Under the pieces are notes generated by a model. The model worked only from the letters and a program-made list of their open reading frames with translations. It ran no database searches and was not told the DNA's origin. A program made the position numbers and the translations under genes. Shown here one piece after another: positions 1-9,089 of a stretch of DNA of 64,000 nt (the stretch's first letter is position 1; every line of letters starts with the position of its first letter). The stretch covers positions 214,274 through 278,273 of the forward strand of contig PNNB01000001.1 in assembly GCA_013823985.1 (NCBI GenBank), given 5' to 3'. This stretch comes from Sphingopyxis sp. (GTDB lineage: Bacteria > Pseudomonadota > Alphaproteobacteria > Sphingomonadales > Sphingomonadaceae).

Positions 1-273
1 CCTAATGGGAAGGCGGAGCGAATAAAGACGCAAGGTGCAGCGCGCGAAGTGGTCAGCTTTTATCGTGTAAACGGCGTGACCAGTGGTTCGGCCCCACGCA
101 TCAAACTAGCGACATTGCAAGCGCGCCTCTTGGCGGGGGATCAGCAAGCGGTCGCAATCCTGGTGTCGGCGGAACAGATTGGAAATCAGTCGCCCCGGCC
201 GGCCATCGATGCCTTTGTCAAATCCTTGGGTGATATCGATAAAATGGCTGACCGCTTCGCCGGATTGCGATAG
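1..273 (+). CDS. C-terminal end of exosortase A / EpsI-domain protein (partial)
   Basis: The reading frame is open from base 1 and stops at 271-273, so only the last 90 codons are present. The protein ends in a WYRVNG-like segment, then a helix rich in Leu/Gln/Arg ('LATLQARLLAGDQ'), then 'RPAIDAF' and 'ADRFAGLR'. This is the usual ending of EpsI domains, which are either free or fused behind the membrane protease exosortase A. The exosortase-A-associated amidotransferase begins 11 bp downstream on the same strand, which supports the call. The GTG at 49 is internal, not a start. Whether the full gene is a fused XrtA-EpsI or a separate EpsI cannot be told from this window. Confidence 0.7.
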   Translation, partial: PNGKAERIKTQGAAREVVSFYRVNGVTSGSAPRIKLATLQARLLAGDQQAVAILVSAEQIGNQSPRPAIDAFVKSLGDIDKMADRFAGLR

Positions 274-284
274 GGACCGCCCCC

Positions 285-2177
285 ATGTGTGGCATTGCTG
301 GTATTTTCCATATCGAGACGGCCAAGCCGGTGGACCCCGATCGGGTAAAACGGATGACAGATGCCATCGCGCATCGGGGCCCTGATGGTTCGGGTGTGTG
401 GACTGCACCGGGGGTTGGGCTAGGCCACAGGCGATTGTCGATCATCGATCTTGAGGGCGGAGCGCAACCGATGCATTCCGATGATGGTGCCCTGACTCTG
501 ACCTTCAACGGGGAAATTTATAACTTCCGGGAATTGCGGAAAGAATTGGAAGCTGCCGGTTATAGCTTTGCTACCCAAAGCGACAGCGAAGTCATCCTGC
601 ACGGTTGGCGCCACTGGGGGCCAGCATGTGTTTCGCATTTCCACGGCATGTTTGTCTTTGCGATCTACGATACGCGTACCAGACAACTCTTCCTAGCCCG
701 AGATCGTCTCGGGGTAAAACCGCTCTTTTATGCTGCCATTCCTGATGGTAGCATTTTGTTCGGTTCGGAACTCAAAGCGCTAATCGCGCATCCCGCATTG
801 CGCCGCGAAGTCGATCTTTCTGCGGTCGATGACTATCTCGCCTTCGGGTACGTGCCTGACCATAGCTGCATCATGCGAGGCGTCAAAAAGCTCCCAGCTG
901 GGCATTATTTGCTGCTGCAACTCGGCAATCCTGCTCCATCGCCTATACAATATTGGGATCTGGACTTTAGCAAGCGGACGCGCGGCAGTCAGGGTGAACT
1001 ATCCGAAGAATTGCTCCGCCTGATGCGGCAGGGCGTGACCTCGCGTATGGTCGCGGACGTACCGCTGGGGGCATTTCTGTCCGGCGGTGTCGATAGTAGC
1101 AGCGTCGTTGCACTTATGGCGGAAGCATCGCGCCAACCCATCAAGACATGCTCCATCGGCTTCGATGTCGGGGCGCTTGATGAAAGCGAATATGCCGAAA
1201 CAATCGCCCGCCGCTTTGCAACCGACCACCGCAGCCGCAAGGTTGCCGCCGATGATTTCGGCCTGATCGACACACTCGCCCACCATTTTGACGAACCCTT
1301 TGCGGATGCATCCGCCCTGCCGACATACCGGGTCTGTGAACTGGCGCGCGAACAGGTAACCGTTGCCTTGTCGGGGGATGGGGCTGACGAGGCGCTGGCG
1401 GGTTATCGGCGGCATGTGTTCCACCACAAGGAAGAGCAGTTGCGCGGTCTATTGCCGCAAAATGTACGTGGGCCGCTGTTCGGCACTCTGGGCAAATTTT
1501 ACCCGAAAGCGGATTGGGCACCACGCCCGTTGCGCGCGAAGACAACGCTGCTGTCGTTGGCGCGCACCGGGCCCGAAGGTTATACCGATGCCGTGAGCCT
1601 GACAAATGCGGACCAACGCCACCAACTCTATTCGCAGCGTATGCGTGGGGCGTTGAATGGTTATCGCGGCGAAACGCATATGGAAAATCTGATGGCCAAC
1701 GCGCCAGCGCGGAGCGGTCTCGATCAAGCCCAATATGCCGATATGAAGATGTGGCTGCCTGGCGATATCCTGACCAAGGTGGACCGCACGAGCATGGCCG
1801 TGGGCCTGGAAGCTCGGGAGCCTTTGCTGGATCACCGGCTGCTGGAATTTGCCGCAAGCCTGCCAGAGCGCATGCGTGTCCGTGGCGGGCAAGGCAAATG
1901 GCTGATGAAAAAAACGATGGAAGGACACCTTCCAAACGACATTCTCTACCGGCCAAAAATGGGTTTCGTGACGCCGATTGACCAATGGTTCCGTGGGGCG
2001 TTGGCGAATGAAGCCCGTGCGCTTTCGTCAAACCGCATTTTTTCGCAAATGGACCTGTTTGACGCCAGAATGGTCGCCAAAGCTGCGGAAGATCACATTG
2101 CCGGGCGCGTCAATAACGGGCGCCTGCTGTGGCAACTGGTTATGCTGGAAAAGTCGTTGTCGGGGCTTTTTGGCTGA
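285..2177 (+). CDS. Exosortase A-system amidotransferase (asparagine synthase-like)
   Basis: This 630-residue protein has the two-domain plan of glutamine-hydrolysing asparagine synthetase B. Cys2 directly after the initiator Met is the class II glutaminase nucleophile (MCGIAGIF). 'AHRGPDG' near residue 30 and 'NGEIYN' near 75 belong to the same domain. The synthetase domain carries the pyrophosphatase loop SGGVDSS at 266-272 and 'SGDGADE'. The 630-residue length and the position just after the exosortase/EpsI gene fit the XrtA/PEP-CTERM amidotransferase family (TIGR03108-type) rather than housekeeping AsnB. It probably amidates a precursor in the exopolysaccharide/PEP-CTERM pathway; the substrate is inferred, not seen. 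It ends 28 bp before the convergent truA. Confidence 0.85.
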   Translation: MCGIAGIFHIETAKPVDPDRVKRMTDAIAHRGPDGSGVWTAPGVGLGHRRLSIIDLEGGAQPMHSDDGALTLTFNGEIYNFRELRKELEAAGYSFATQSDSEVILHGWRHWGPACVSHFHGMFVFAIYDTRTRQLFLARDRLGVKPLFYAAIPDGSILFGSELKALIAHPALRREVDLSAVDDYLAFGYVPDHSCIMRGVKKLPAGHYLLLQLGNPAPSPIQYWDLDFSKRTRGSQGELSEELLRLMRQGVTSRMVADVPLGAFLSGGVDSSSVVALMAEASRQPIKTCSIGFDVGALDESEYAETIARRFATDHRSRKVAADDFGLIDTLAHHFDEPFADASALPTYRVCELAREQVTVALSGDGADEALAGYRRHVFHHKEEQLRGLLPQNVRGPLFGTLGKFYPKADWAPRPLRAKTTLLSLARTGPEGYTDAVSLTNADQRHQLYSQRMRGALNGYRGETHMENLMANAPARSGLDQAQYADMKMWLPGDILTKVDRTSMAVGLEAREPLLDHRLLEFAASLPERMRVRGGQGKWLMKKTMEGHLPNDILYRPKMGFVTPIDQWFRGALANEARALSSNRIFSQMDLFDARMVAKAAEDHIAGRVNNGRLLWQLVMLEKSLSGLFG

Positions 2178-2205
2178 CGGAACATGCGGGCCTGTCAAAG
2201 GCCAT

Positions 2206-2946
2206 TTACGGATATCGCGCCTCTACAAAATACAGACCCTCTGGCGGAGCATTTTCTGCAAGCGCCGACCGTTTTCGCGCGGCGAGGGCGGCTTGCAAGT
2301 CCTTTGCGGTCCAACGACCCAACCCAACAGCCGCGAGGCATCCGACCATCGAGCGGACTTGGTGGTGCAGGAACGACAGGGCAGCGGCTTCGACAATTAT
2401 ATGGTCGCCTTCGCGCCGCACATTCAAACGGTCGAGGGTTTTGAGCGGGCTGGCGGATTGGCAGGCCGTGGAACGAAAGGTTGTGAAATCATGCTGGCCC
2501 ACAAGCAACTGGGCCGCTTCGTGCATGGCAACCGCATCCATCTCTGGCCCAATCCGCCAGACACGGCCCTTTTCTAAAGTGAGCGGCGCGCGGCGGTTGA
2601 GAATCCGGTATTCGTAGGCGCGGCCGATGCAGGTGTATCGGGCATGCCATTCCGGGTCGACTTCCTCACAGGCCAATATTGCGATGGGATGAGGACGCAG
2701 ATGTGCGTTGATCGCGCCCATCAGGCGAAAGGACGGCAGCGGTTTTTGAATATCGACATGCGCCCGCATGCCAAGCGCATGCACGCCCGCATCCGTTCGG
2801 CCTGCACTATAAACAAGCGTTTTCTCGCCAGTGGTCTTGAAGATGGCCTCCTCAATCGCACCTTGCACCGAAGGACCATGGTCCTGCCACTGCCACCCCA
2901 TATAGGGACCGCCGTCAAATTCGATGGTGAGGGCAAAACGCGTCAT
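2206..2946 (-). CDS. truA: tRNA pseudouridine(38-40) synthase TruA
   Basis: This 246-residue enzyme isomerises uridines 38-40 in the tRNA anticodon arm. The N-terminus '[11 protein letters not shown]' and the catalytic motif GRTDAGVHA at residues 49-57, with Asp52 as nucleophile, are diagnostic; 'HHQVRSMVG' lies in the C-terminal half. The ATG at 2944-2946 was chosen because it overlaps the fmt stop by four bases (ATGA), a typical translational coupling. A longer frame would run back into fmt. It is second in the fmt-truA operon and converges on the amidotransferase gene. Confidence 0.96.
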   Translation of the reverse strand: MTRFALTIEFDGGPYMGWQWQDHGPSVQGAIEEAIFKTTGEKTLVYSAGRTDAGVHALGMRAHVDIQKPLPSFRLMGAINAHLRPHPIAILACEEVDPEWHARYTCIGRAYEYRILNRRAPLTLEKGRVWRIGPEMDAVAMHEAAQLLVGQHDFTTFRSTACQSASPLKTLDRLNVRREGDHIIVEAAALSFLHHQVRSMVGCLAAVGLGRWTAKDLQAALAARKRSALAENAPPEGLYFVEARYP

Positions 2947-3851
2947 GCGATGATCGTGCCTTGTGCAATCGGCTTGCCACGCAGCAGATCGACGGTTGGC
3001 ATCGCAGGCTTCCCGGCCCGTTGGACCAAATTCGGACGGATTGAACCGGCCCCGCATGCTATGGTGAGCGCATTATCCAAGACTTCCCCGGGATTAGCCG
3101 TTGTTGCGGAACCGACATGTGCTTCCAATATGCGATAGCGCTCACCTTCAAATTCGAACCAAGCGCCTGGTGCCGGGTTGAACGCACGGATTTGCCGTTC
3201 GACTGTTTCGGCGGGCTGAGAAAAGTCAATGCGCGTTTCGGCCTTGTCGATCTTGGCGGCATAGGTGATGCCTTCGCCGGATTGTGGGACTGCGGGATGC
3301 GCTGCCATGTCCTGCAAGACAACAACCATTAGTTCCGCCCCCAGTTCGGCGAGCTCAGCCGTCAACTCTCCTGTCGTTTTGGATCCGATCTCGATTTCCG
3401 TCGTTGCGCGAACCGGACCTGTATCAAGGCCAGTCTCCATTTGCATGACCATGACGCCGGTGGTTCGGTCTCCCGCCAAAATAGCCCGCTGCACCGGGGC
3501 AGCGCCCCGCCAGCGCGGGAGCAGGGAGCCATGCACATTGAGGCATCCGAATTTTGGCGCATCCAATATGGCTTGTGGCAAAATCAGGCCATAGGCCGCG
3601 ACGATAGCTGCATCGAGACCAAGCGCCGAAAATTCCGCCTGAGCCTCAACGCTGCGCAGCGAAAGGGGGCTTCGCACCGGCAGGCCCAGTTCCTCGGCGC
3701 GCGTCTGAACGGCCGACGGTGTCAGCTTCTTGCCGCGATTGGCAGGGCGCGGGGGCTGGGTGTACACGGCGACAACCTCATGCCCCGCAGCGACAAGGGC
3801 ATCGAGGCTTGGAACCGCAAAATCGGGTGTTCCCATAAAGGCAAGGCGCAT
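2943..3851 (-). CDS. fmt: Methionyl-tRNA formyltransferase
   Basis: The 302-residue enzyme formylates initiator Met-tRNA using 10-formyl-tetrahydrofolate. It starts '[16 protein letters not shown]' as the family does. The active-site stretch [15 protein letters not shown] starts at Asn105, with His107, and Asp143 lies in 'ETGLDTGP'; these match the family Asn/His/Asp triad. The C-terminal OB domain follows from about residue 200. The start at 3851 was chosen over an upstream extension because of the family N-terminus. It lies 42 bp from the divergent recR. The peptide deformylase gene def, its pathway partner, is close by at 4536 but is transcribed the other way. Confidence 0.96.
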   Translation of the reverse strand: MRLAFMGTPDFAVPSLDALVAAGHEVVAVYTQPPRPANRGKKLTPSAVQTRAEELGLPVRSPLSLRSVEAQAEFSALGLDAAIVAAYGLILPQAILDAPKFGCLNVHGSLLPRWRGAAPVQRAILAGDRTTGVMVMQMETGLDTGPVRATTEIEIGSKTTGELTAELAELGAELMVVVLQDMAAHPAVPQSGEGITYAAKIDKAETRIDFSQPAETVERQIRAFNPAPGAWFEFEGERYRILEAHVGSATTANPGEVLDNALTIACGAGSIRPNLVQRAGKPAMPTVDLLRGKPIAQGTIIA

Positions 3852-3893
3852 CGTGACTTTTCCTTTGTTTGAAAGCCCCCTAAGACGTGGTGC

Positions 3894-4490
3894 ATGGCAT
3901 CGCAAGAAATAGACGCACTGGCACAGGCCCTGTCCAAATTGCCGGGTCTTGGTCCCCGTTCGGCGCGGCGTGTCGTTCTGCATCTCATGAAGAAGCGCGA
4001 AACTGTGTTGCGTCCGCTTCTGCGCGCTTTGGAACAGGTCGAACAGCGACTGGTCGTCTGTGATGTTTGCGGGAATATCGACACCGGAAACCCGTGCGGG
4101 ATATGCGTAGACCCGCGCCGGGACACGCGGTCGATCTGCGTCGTCGAGGATGTGCCGGATCTGTGGGCGCTCGACCGGTCACGGCTATTCCCCGGTAAAT
4201 ATCACATTCTTGGCGGACGTCTTTCGGCTTTGGATGGGGTCCGGCCTGAGGATCTGAATATAGATGGGCTGATATCCCGCGTTGCCGCGGGCGGCGTGGA
4301 TGAAGTGGTTCTGGCGATGAACGCCACATTGGAAGGGCAAACGACCGCGCATTATCTGGCGGAACGGCTGGAAGAATATCCGATAAGGCTGACGCAATTG
4401 GCGCATGGCGTGCCGGTCGGCGGGGAACTGGATTATCTTGATGACGGCACGCTGGCGCAAGCGCTGCGTGCGCGACGTCCGGTGGGATGA
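3894..4490 (+). CDS. recR: Recombination mediator RecR
   Basis: This 198-residue protein has the RecR layout. An N-terminal helix-hairpin-helix ('[11 protein letters not shown]') is followed by a four-cysteine zinc finger (Cys56, Cys59, Cys68, Cys71). A Toprim domain then starts at about residue 79 ('[11 protein letters not shown]') and includes '[13 protein letters not shown]'. RecR loads RecA at gaps with RecF/RecO. The ATG at 3894 gives the standard length. It is the first gene of a plus-strand pair with def, 45 bp apart. recR usually follows dnaX-ybaB; here neither is adjacent. Confidence 0.96.
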   Translation: MASQEIDALAQALSKLPGLGPRSARRVVLHLMKKRETVLRPLLRALEQVEQRLVVCDVCGNIDTGNPCGICVDPRRDTRSICVVEDVPDLWALDRSRLFPGKYHILGGRLSALDGVRPEDLNIDGLISRVAAGGVDEVVLAMNATLEGQTTAHYLAERLEEYPIRLTQLAHGVPVGGELDYLDDGTLAQALRARRPVG

Positions 4491-4535
4491 CAAGAGGTCG
4501 TTGATTTCCCCCGCGGCCATGCCTATCTGCGACCC

Positions 4536-5090
4536 ATGGCCATATTACCAATTCTTGAAGTGCCCGATCCGCGGCTGAAAACCATATCCACGCCCGTGGA
4601 AAATTTTGATGCGGACTTGAAAAAGCTTGTCGATGACATGTTTGAAACCATGTACGCCGCGCCGGGCATTGGTCTGGCGGCTATTCAGGTCGGGGTGCCC
4701 AAGCGCCTGCTGGTTATCGATCTGCAAGATGAAGGACCCGACGGCGAAAGCGTCCGGAACCCCCGCATCTTTGTGAATCCCGAGATACTTGATCCGTCCG
4801 AAGAGCTATCCGCCTATAATGAAGGCTGCTTGTCGGTGCCCGATCAATATGCCGAAGTGGAACGCCCAGCCAAAATCCGTGCGCGCTGGCAAGATCTGGA
4901 TGGCAAAGTGCACGAAGAGACGATGGACGATTTGATGGCCACATGTCTGCAGCACGAGATGGACCATCTCGAGGGGATATTATTCATCGACCACCTCTCG
5001 CGTCTGAAACGTCAGATGGTGCTGAAGAAAATCGAAAAGGCCCGCAAAATGGGTGGCGGCCACGTTCATAACGAACACTGCAACCACTAA
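4536..5090 (+). CDS. def: Peptide deformylase
   Basis: A 184-residue metalloenzyme that removes the N-formyl group from nascent proteins. All three family motifs are present: GIGLAAIQ at 44-51, EGCLS at 96-100 (metal ligand Cys98) and HEMDHLEG at 140-147 (ligands His140 and His144, catalytic Glu141). The tail is Lys-rich and ends 'GGGHVHNEHCNH', a His/Cys-rich extension. It converges on the LpoA-like gene with 17 bp between stops. Confidence 0.96.
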   Translation: MAILPILEVPDPRLKTISTPVENFDADLKKLVDDMFETMYAAPGIGLAAIQVGVPKRLLVIDLQDEGPDGESVRNPRIFVNPEILDPSEELSAYNEGCLSVPDQYAEVERPAKIRARWQDLDGKVHEETMDDLMATCLQHEMDHLEGILFIDHLSRLKRQMVLKKIEKARKMGGGHVHNEHCNH

Positions 5091-5107
5091 AGTCCTTCGC
5101 GTTCAGC

Positions 5108-6277
5108 CTATTTTGCAAAGGCTGTCGGTGCTGGATCGATCGTGACGAACTTGCCCGCCTGAATTTCCTGTACCTCCAGCATGCGCTCGGTCAGGCCGTT
5201 CGCCATGAAGCGAAACGCGCCATCAACGCCGATAAATCCTTGCGGGTCCGTCAACTGCGAAACAGGAAAGGCGGTGCCGGGCCGCCAATTGCGCGCAACA
5301 CGCGCCATCAGCAGGATGGAATCATAGCCAAGGCTGGACAAGCGAAGTGGCGCGCGTCCGAAACGGGTGCGGTATTTGGCGGCATATTGGTTGTAGAGAG
5401 TGTCCGAAACGCTGGCGAACCATGCGCCATACATCGTGCTGTTGCTGGCAAGAGAACCATCTATATTCCATAGATCCGTCCCCAAAACCTTCGCATTGCG
5501 AAGGCCGTTGCGGCGAAGCGCGGGAATGGTGACCAAGGCCGCGCGGCCGCTATCGGCAACCAGGACGACATCCATTGCGCCACGTGCAGACAGCCTTTTC
5601 GTTGCTGCATCTACAGATGCCGCGCCACCTTCAACTTCTTCGACACCCACCAAAGTGCCGCCGGCGGCGCGGACGGATTGTGTCAGTGTCGCATAAGCGC
5701 GCTGCCCATAGGTGCTTTTGGGGACAAGTGCGCCGAACCGTGAAAAGCCCTTCATCCGCGCATAGCGAACCGCGCGGTCTATCGACTGGTTGGGCAGATG
5801 GCCAAGCAGGAAAACATTGCGTCCGGCGACACCAATATCGTTGGAGAAGCTGAGTATCGGGATGTTCTTGGGACGCGCGATATTGGCGACTTCCAACACT
5901 TGATCACCGCGCAAGGGACCGAGGATTACCTTGTTCCCGTCTGCAACGGCGCGATTGGTCGCGGCCGTAACGCCCAAATTGGTATCATATGTCGTAAGCT
6001 GGATATTGGTGGATTTGGTATCGGTCAGCGCTAACGCGGTCGCATTGGCAAGCGAAAGACCCACATCTCCATCGGGACCTGTCAGGGGCAGCAGAAGCGC
6101 GACGCGGTGCATTCCGTCGAGCGGGTCCGGCGAAACCATCGGCGGCGGCCCTTCGCCGCCACGCGGTATAGCGGTGCATGCGGCCAGAAGCACCAGCATG
6201 GCCAGCGCCAAAATCCGTTTTAGTCCGCTCGCTATGGCTTGCGGCTGCGCGCCGGTTGCTGCAATGGTTGCGCTCAT
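5108..6277 (-). CDS. LpoA-like penicillin-binding protein activator (periplasmic-binding-fold lipoprotein)
   Basis: 389 residues. A hydrophobic stretch with the lipobox LLAAC places the lipidated cysteine at residue 34, so the mature protein is membrane-anchored in the cell envelope. The rest looks like a type 1 periplasmic-binding fold (Leu/Ile/Val-binding family): 'MHRVALLLPLTGPDGDVGLSLANA' near the start (first 18 bases-worth of the fold), 'VILGPLRGDQVL' and 'PILSFSND'. In gammaproteobacteria lpoA (yraM) lies next to rsmI (yraL) and yraN. Here the gene is divergent from rsmI-yraN, which strongly suggests a LpoA-type activator of peptidoglycan synthases. It is shorter than E. coli LpoA because the N-terminal TPR-like domain is absent. 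An amino-acid-binding role cannot be excluded. Confidence 0.78.
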   Translation of the reverse strand: MSATIAATGAQPQAIASGLKRILALAMLVLLAACTAIPRGGEGPPPMVSPDPLDGMHRVALLLPLTGPDGDVGLSLANATALALTDTKSTNIQLTTYDTNLGVTAATNRAVADGNKVILGPLRGDQVLEVANIARPKNIPILSFSNDIGVAGRNVFLLGHLPNQSIDRAVRYARMKGFSRFGALVPKSTYGQRAYATLTQSVRAAGGTLVGVEEVEGGAASVDAATKRLSARGAMDVVLVADSGRAALVTIPALRRNGLRNAKVLGTDLWNIDGSLASNSTMYGAWFASVSDTLYNQYAAKYRTRFGRAPLRLSSLGYDSILLMARVARNWRPGTAFPVSQLTDPQGFIGVDGAFRFMANGLTERMLEVQEIQAGKFVTIDPAPTAFAK

Positions 6278-6310
6278 GATTGGGTCCTCAGCGAATAGCT
6301 TGTATTTTTG

Positions 6311-7144
6311 ATGTCGTTCGAGTCGGGCTTATATGTCGTTGCGACCCCCATCGGCAACCTTGCAGATATGTCACAACGGGCGATTGCTGTTCTTAATGCG
6401 GCAGAAATCGTTGCGGTAGAGGACAGCCGGGTCACTGGTAAATTGTTGCATCATCTTGGTCTCAAGAAGAAAATGCGCCGCTATAATGACCATAGCAGCT
6501 CAAACGATCGGGACAGCCTGATTGCAGCCGCCCGTGATAGCGTCGTCGCGCTTGTATCGGATGCTGGCACGCCGCTCATTTCCGATCCGGGATATAAGCT
6601 TGTCCGTGCAGCGCGTGAAGCCGGTGTGCCGGTTTACACCATACCCGGCGCGAGCGCCGTGGTTGCGGCGCTGTCTATTTGCGGACTGCCTACGGATCGT
6701 TTCCTGTTTTCCGGTTTTTTGCCCAACAAGGCAAAGGCGCGTGCCGAAGCGCTTCTGGAACTGGCGTCTATTAAAGCGACGCTTGTTTTCTACGAAAGCG
6801 GCCCCCGACTTGCCGTGTCGCTCGAAACAATATCGGAAATCTATGGCGACCGTGAAGTTGCGGTTGCCCGTGAATTGACCAAGAAATTCGAGGAAGTTGT
6901 CACCGGAACCGCAGCCGAGCTTGCGGCCCGTTACGCTGCCCAGGAACCGAAGGGTGAAATTGTCTTGATTATCGGCCCGCCGACAGAGGAGATGGCTGCC
7001 GCCGATGCAGGTGACGTGGACGCAGCTTTGCGCGAGGCACTCCTAAGCATGTCCGCTGCGAAAGCGGCTGGCGCTATTGCCAAGAAATTCGGACTTGAGC
7101 GAGCCGCGCTTTACACCCGCGCGACGGAGATCAAGGGCCAATGA
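6311..7144 (+). CDS. rsmI: 16S rRNA (cytidine(1402)-2'-O)-methyltransferase
   Basis: 277 residues of the tetrapyrrole-methylase-fold family. The N-terminal motif 'LYVVATPIGNLADMS' and 'VSDAGTPLISDPGYKLV' form the SAM pocket; 'FYESGPRL' and 'LTKKFEEVVTG' are further RsmI signatures. The enzyme 2'-O-methylates C1402 in the ribosomal P site. The ATG at 6311 is preferred to the TTG three bases earlier. The stop overlaps the yraN start (ATGA at 7141-7144), so the two are co-translated. Confidence 0.95.
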   Translation: MSFESGLYVVATPIGNLADMSQRAIAVLNAAEIVAVEDSRVTGKLLHHLGLKKKMRRYNDHSSSNDRDSLIAAARDSVVALVSDAGTPLISDPGYKLVRAAREAGVPVYTIPGASAVVAALSICGLPTDRFLFSGFLPNKAKARAEALLELASIKATLVFYESGPRLAVSLETISEIYGDREVAVARELTKKFEEVVTGTAAELAARYAAQEPKGEIVLIIGPPTEEMAAADAGDVDAALREALLSMSAAKAAGAIAKKFGLERAALYTRATEIKGQ

Positions 7145-7491
7145 ACCGTGCCGTCGCGGAAAAGCGGGGACGCCGGGGCGAAGCAGCGGCGGCATGGTTC
7201 CTGCGGTTTCGGGGATGGCGAATTGTCGGCGAGCGCGTGAAGACACCGCGTGGTGAGGTCGACCTGATCGCACGTAGAGGCAAAACCGTAGCCTTTGTTG
7301 AGGTCAAAATGCGCAGCAAAGCGGGTGATCTGGCCACCGCGATCGATGCTTATCGACTACGCCGCGTTGCTGCTGCCGCTGAAATCCTCTTGCCCAAATA
7401 TGGCAAGGATACTGAAAATATGCAGATTGATGTAATATTGGTTGCACCTTGGCAGTGGCCACACCATCTGCAGAACGTCTGGCACGGATAG
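7141..7491 (+). CDS. yraN: UPF0102 family protein YraN (predicted nuclease fold)
   Basis: A 116-residue protein with the YraN pattern: 'GRRGEAAAAWFLRFRGWRIV', then 'GEVDLIARRGKTVAFVEVK' with Asp41, Glu54 and Lys56 placed like the D...ExK site of Holliday-junction-resolvase-type nucleases. Family members are predicted endonucleases but their cellular role is unsettled. The rsmI-yraN coupling by a four-base overlap is the conserved arrangement. gshB follows after 11 bp. Confidence 0.9.
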   Translation: MNRAVAEKRGRRGEAAAAWFLRFRGWRIVGERVKTPRGEVDLIARRGKTVAFVEVKMRSKAGDLATAIDAYRLRRVAAAAEILLPKYGKDTENMQIDVILVAPWQWPHHLQNVWHG

Positions 7492-7502
7492 GGACCCACA
7501 GA

Positions 7503-8459
7503 ATGACAATCAAAGTCGCAGTCCAGATGGACCCGATGGACGGCATCAATATCCACGGCGATTCCAGCTTTGCGCTGATGCTCTCTGCACAAGCACGGGG
7601 ATATGAAATTTGGCATTATGATGTCGGCACCTTGACATTGGATGCAGCCGACCGGCTCACGGCATGGGCGCATCCGGTATATGACGTACAGCGGGTTGAA
7701 GGCGCGCATTACCGTTTCGGTGAAGGGCGGCGCATTGATTTGGGGTCTGATATTGATGTCGTCTTGATGCGGCAGGACCCGCCGTTCCACGTAGGTTATA
7801 TCACGGCAACGCACCTCCTCGAACGGATCGAGGGTGAGACTCTGGTGGTCAATAATCCCGCAAGCGTGCGCAATGCGCCTGAAAAGGTGATGGTGCTCGA
7901 TTATCGCCGCTTCATGCCACCGACCTTGATTACGCGTTCGACCGAAGAAATACGGGCATTCCAGAAAGAACATGGTGCGGTGGTCATCAAGCCGTTGCAC
8001 GGCAATGGCGGAAAGGCGATTTTCCGGGTCCCGCCCGAAGGCGATAATCTGGGGGCGTTGCTGGAAGTGTTTAACGGCACCTGGCCCGAACCGCATATGG
8101 TGCAGCCTTTCCTGCCCGACGTCGCCAAGGGCGACAAACGGATCGTGTTAATCGACGGCGTAGTCGCCGGCGCGATTAACCGGAGGCCGGGCGAGGGCGA
8201 GTTTCGATCCAATCTTGCTGTCGGGGGCAGTGCCGAAGCGACCGAACTGACGCCCCGCGAACAGGAAATCTGCGCCGCCATGGGGCCACGATTGAAGGAA
8301 CTGGGCCTTATATTTGTCGGCATTGATGTGATTGGCGGCGAATGGCTGACCGAAATCAACGTCACATCACCCACCGGAATTGTCGCTATAGACCGCTTTA
8401 ACGGTACAGATTCAGCCGGGATGATCTGGGATGCGGTAAAGGCCCGATTGGGACGCTGA
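7503..8459 (+). CDS. gshB: Glutathione synthetase
   Basis: 318 residues. It ligates gamma-glutamylcysteine and glycine with ATP to give glutathione. The start 'MTIKVAVQMDPMDGINIHGDS' region, 'VVIKPLHGNGGKAIFR' (ATP-grasp glycine-rich loop) and 'EINVTSPTG' (metal-binding end of the ATP-grasp fold) are typical. The ATG at 7503 removes 18 codons that overlap yraN and gives the normal GshB N-terminus. It is third in the rsmI-yraN-gshB run, and a DedA gene follows after 4 bp. Confidence 0.95.
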   Translation: MTIKVAVQMDPMDGINIHGDSSFALMLSAQARGYEIWHYDVGTLTLDAADRLTAWAHPVYDVQRVEGAHYRFGEGRRIDLGSDIDVVLMRQDPPFHVGYITATHLLERIEGETLVVNNPASVRNAPEKVMVLDYRRFMPPTLITRSTEEIRAFQKEHGAVVIKPLHGNGGKAIFRVPPEGDNLGALLEVFNGTWPEPHMVQPFLPDVAKGDKRIVLIDGVVAGAINRRPGEGEFRSNLAVGGSAEATELTPREQEICAAMGPRLKELGLIFVGIDVIGGEWLTEINVTSPTGIVAIDRFNGTDSAGMIWDAVKARLGR

Positions 8460-8463
8460 AGAC

Positions 8464-9060
8464 ATGGATGACTGGATTATTCGTCTCGTCGATCAGGGCG
8501 GCTATTGGGGCGTTGCCCTTCTCATGTTTCTGGAAACCGTTTTTCCGCCCGTACCGTCGGAAGTGATCATGACCGTAGCAGGCGTTTCGGCGTCGCGCGG
8601 GAACATGACTTTTGCTGGAGTCGTGGGTGCCGGAACCGCAGGCGCCATGCTGGGCAATTATCTCTGGTTCTGGCTGGCGATCAAATTCGGATCCGAAAGA
8701 TTGCACCGCTTCGCCGACCGCTATGGCCGCTGGCTCACGCTGAACTGGAAAGAGATTGAGCGGGGTCAGGAACTGTTCCGTAAGCATGGCTCGATCATAG
8801 TTCTGGTTGCCCGCATGCTGCCCACCTTGCGTTCGCTGATTTCGATACCGGCGGGAATATTCGGGATGTCACACCGCCGGTTTTTGCTATTTTCGACCAT
8901 CGGCACCGCGGGATGGAGCGCTGCACTTGCCGGGGCAGGCTATGCGCTCGGTTCCCAATTTGAAGATGTCGAAAAGATATTGGGGCCGCTGTCCACGGCA
9001 GTAATCGTGCTCATTGTCCTCGGTTATTTCTGGCGGCTTATTCGCTGGAAACCGGAATAG
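8464..9060 (+). CDS. DedA family membrane protein
   Basis: 198 residues with several hydrophobic segments. The N-terminal part contains 'GGYWGVALLMFLETVFPPVPSEVI', whose E-x(n)-FPPxPSE element is the DedA signature. Around residues 115-130 comes 'VARMLPTLRSLISIPAG', which corresponds to the conserved R-x3-P-x-R-x3-PAG motif. DedA/SNARE-associated proteins act as lipid-phosphate scramblase-type transporters and support envelope homeostasis; the specific substrate is not visible here. It follows gshB closely and ends 30 bp before the convergent xerC. Confidence 0.9.
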   Translation: MDDWIIRLVDQGGYWGVALLMFLETVFPPVPSEVIMTVAGVSASRGNMTFAGVVGAGTAGAMLGNYLWFWLAIKFGSERLHRFADRYGRWLTLNWKEIERGQELFRKHGSIIVLVARMLPTLRSLISIPAGIFGMSHRRFLLFSTIGTAGWSAALAGAGYALGSQFEDVEKILGPLSTAVIVLIVLGYFWRLIRWKPE

Positions 9061-9089
9061 GCGATGGTCGGTAGGGGGCGGTGCCGTTC

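Noticed and set aside
1141..2031. 296-codon minus-strand frame inside the amidotransferase gene
   Set aside because: Composition (Arg/His/Pro-rich) is typical of a shadow frame and it lies wholly within a clearly conserved gene.
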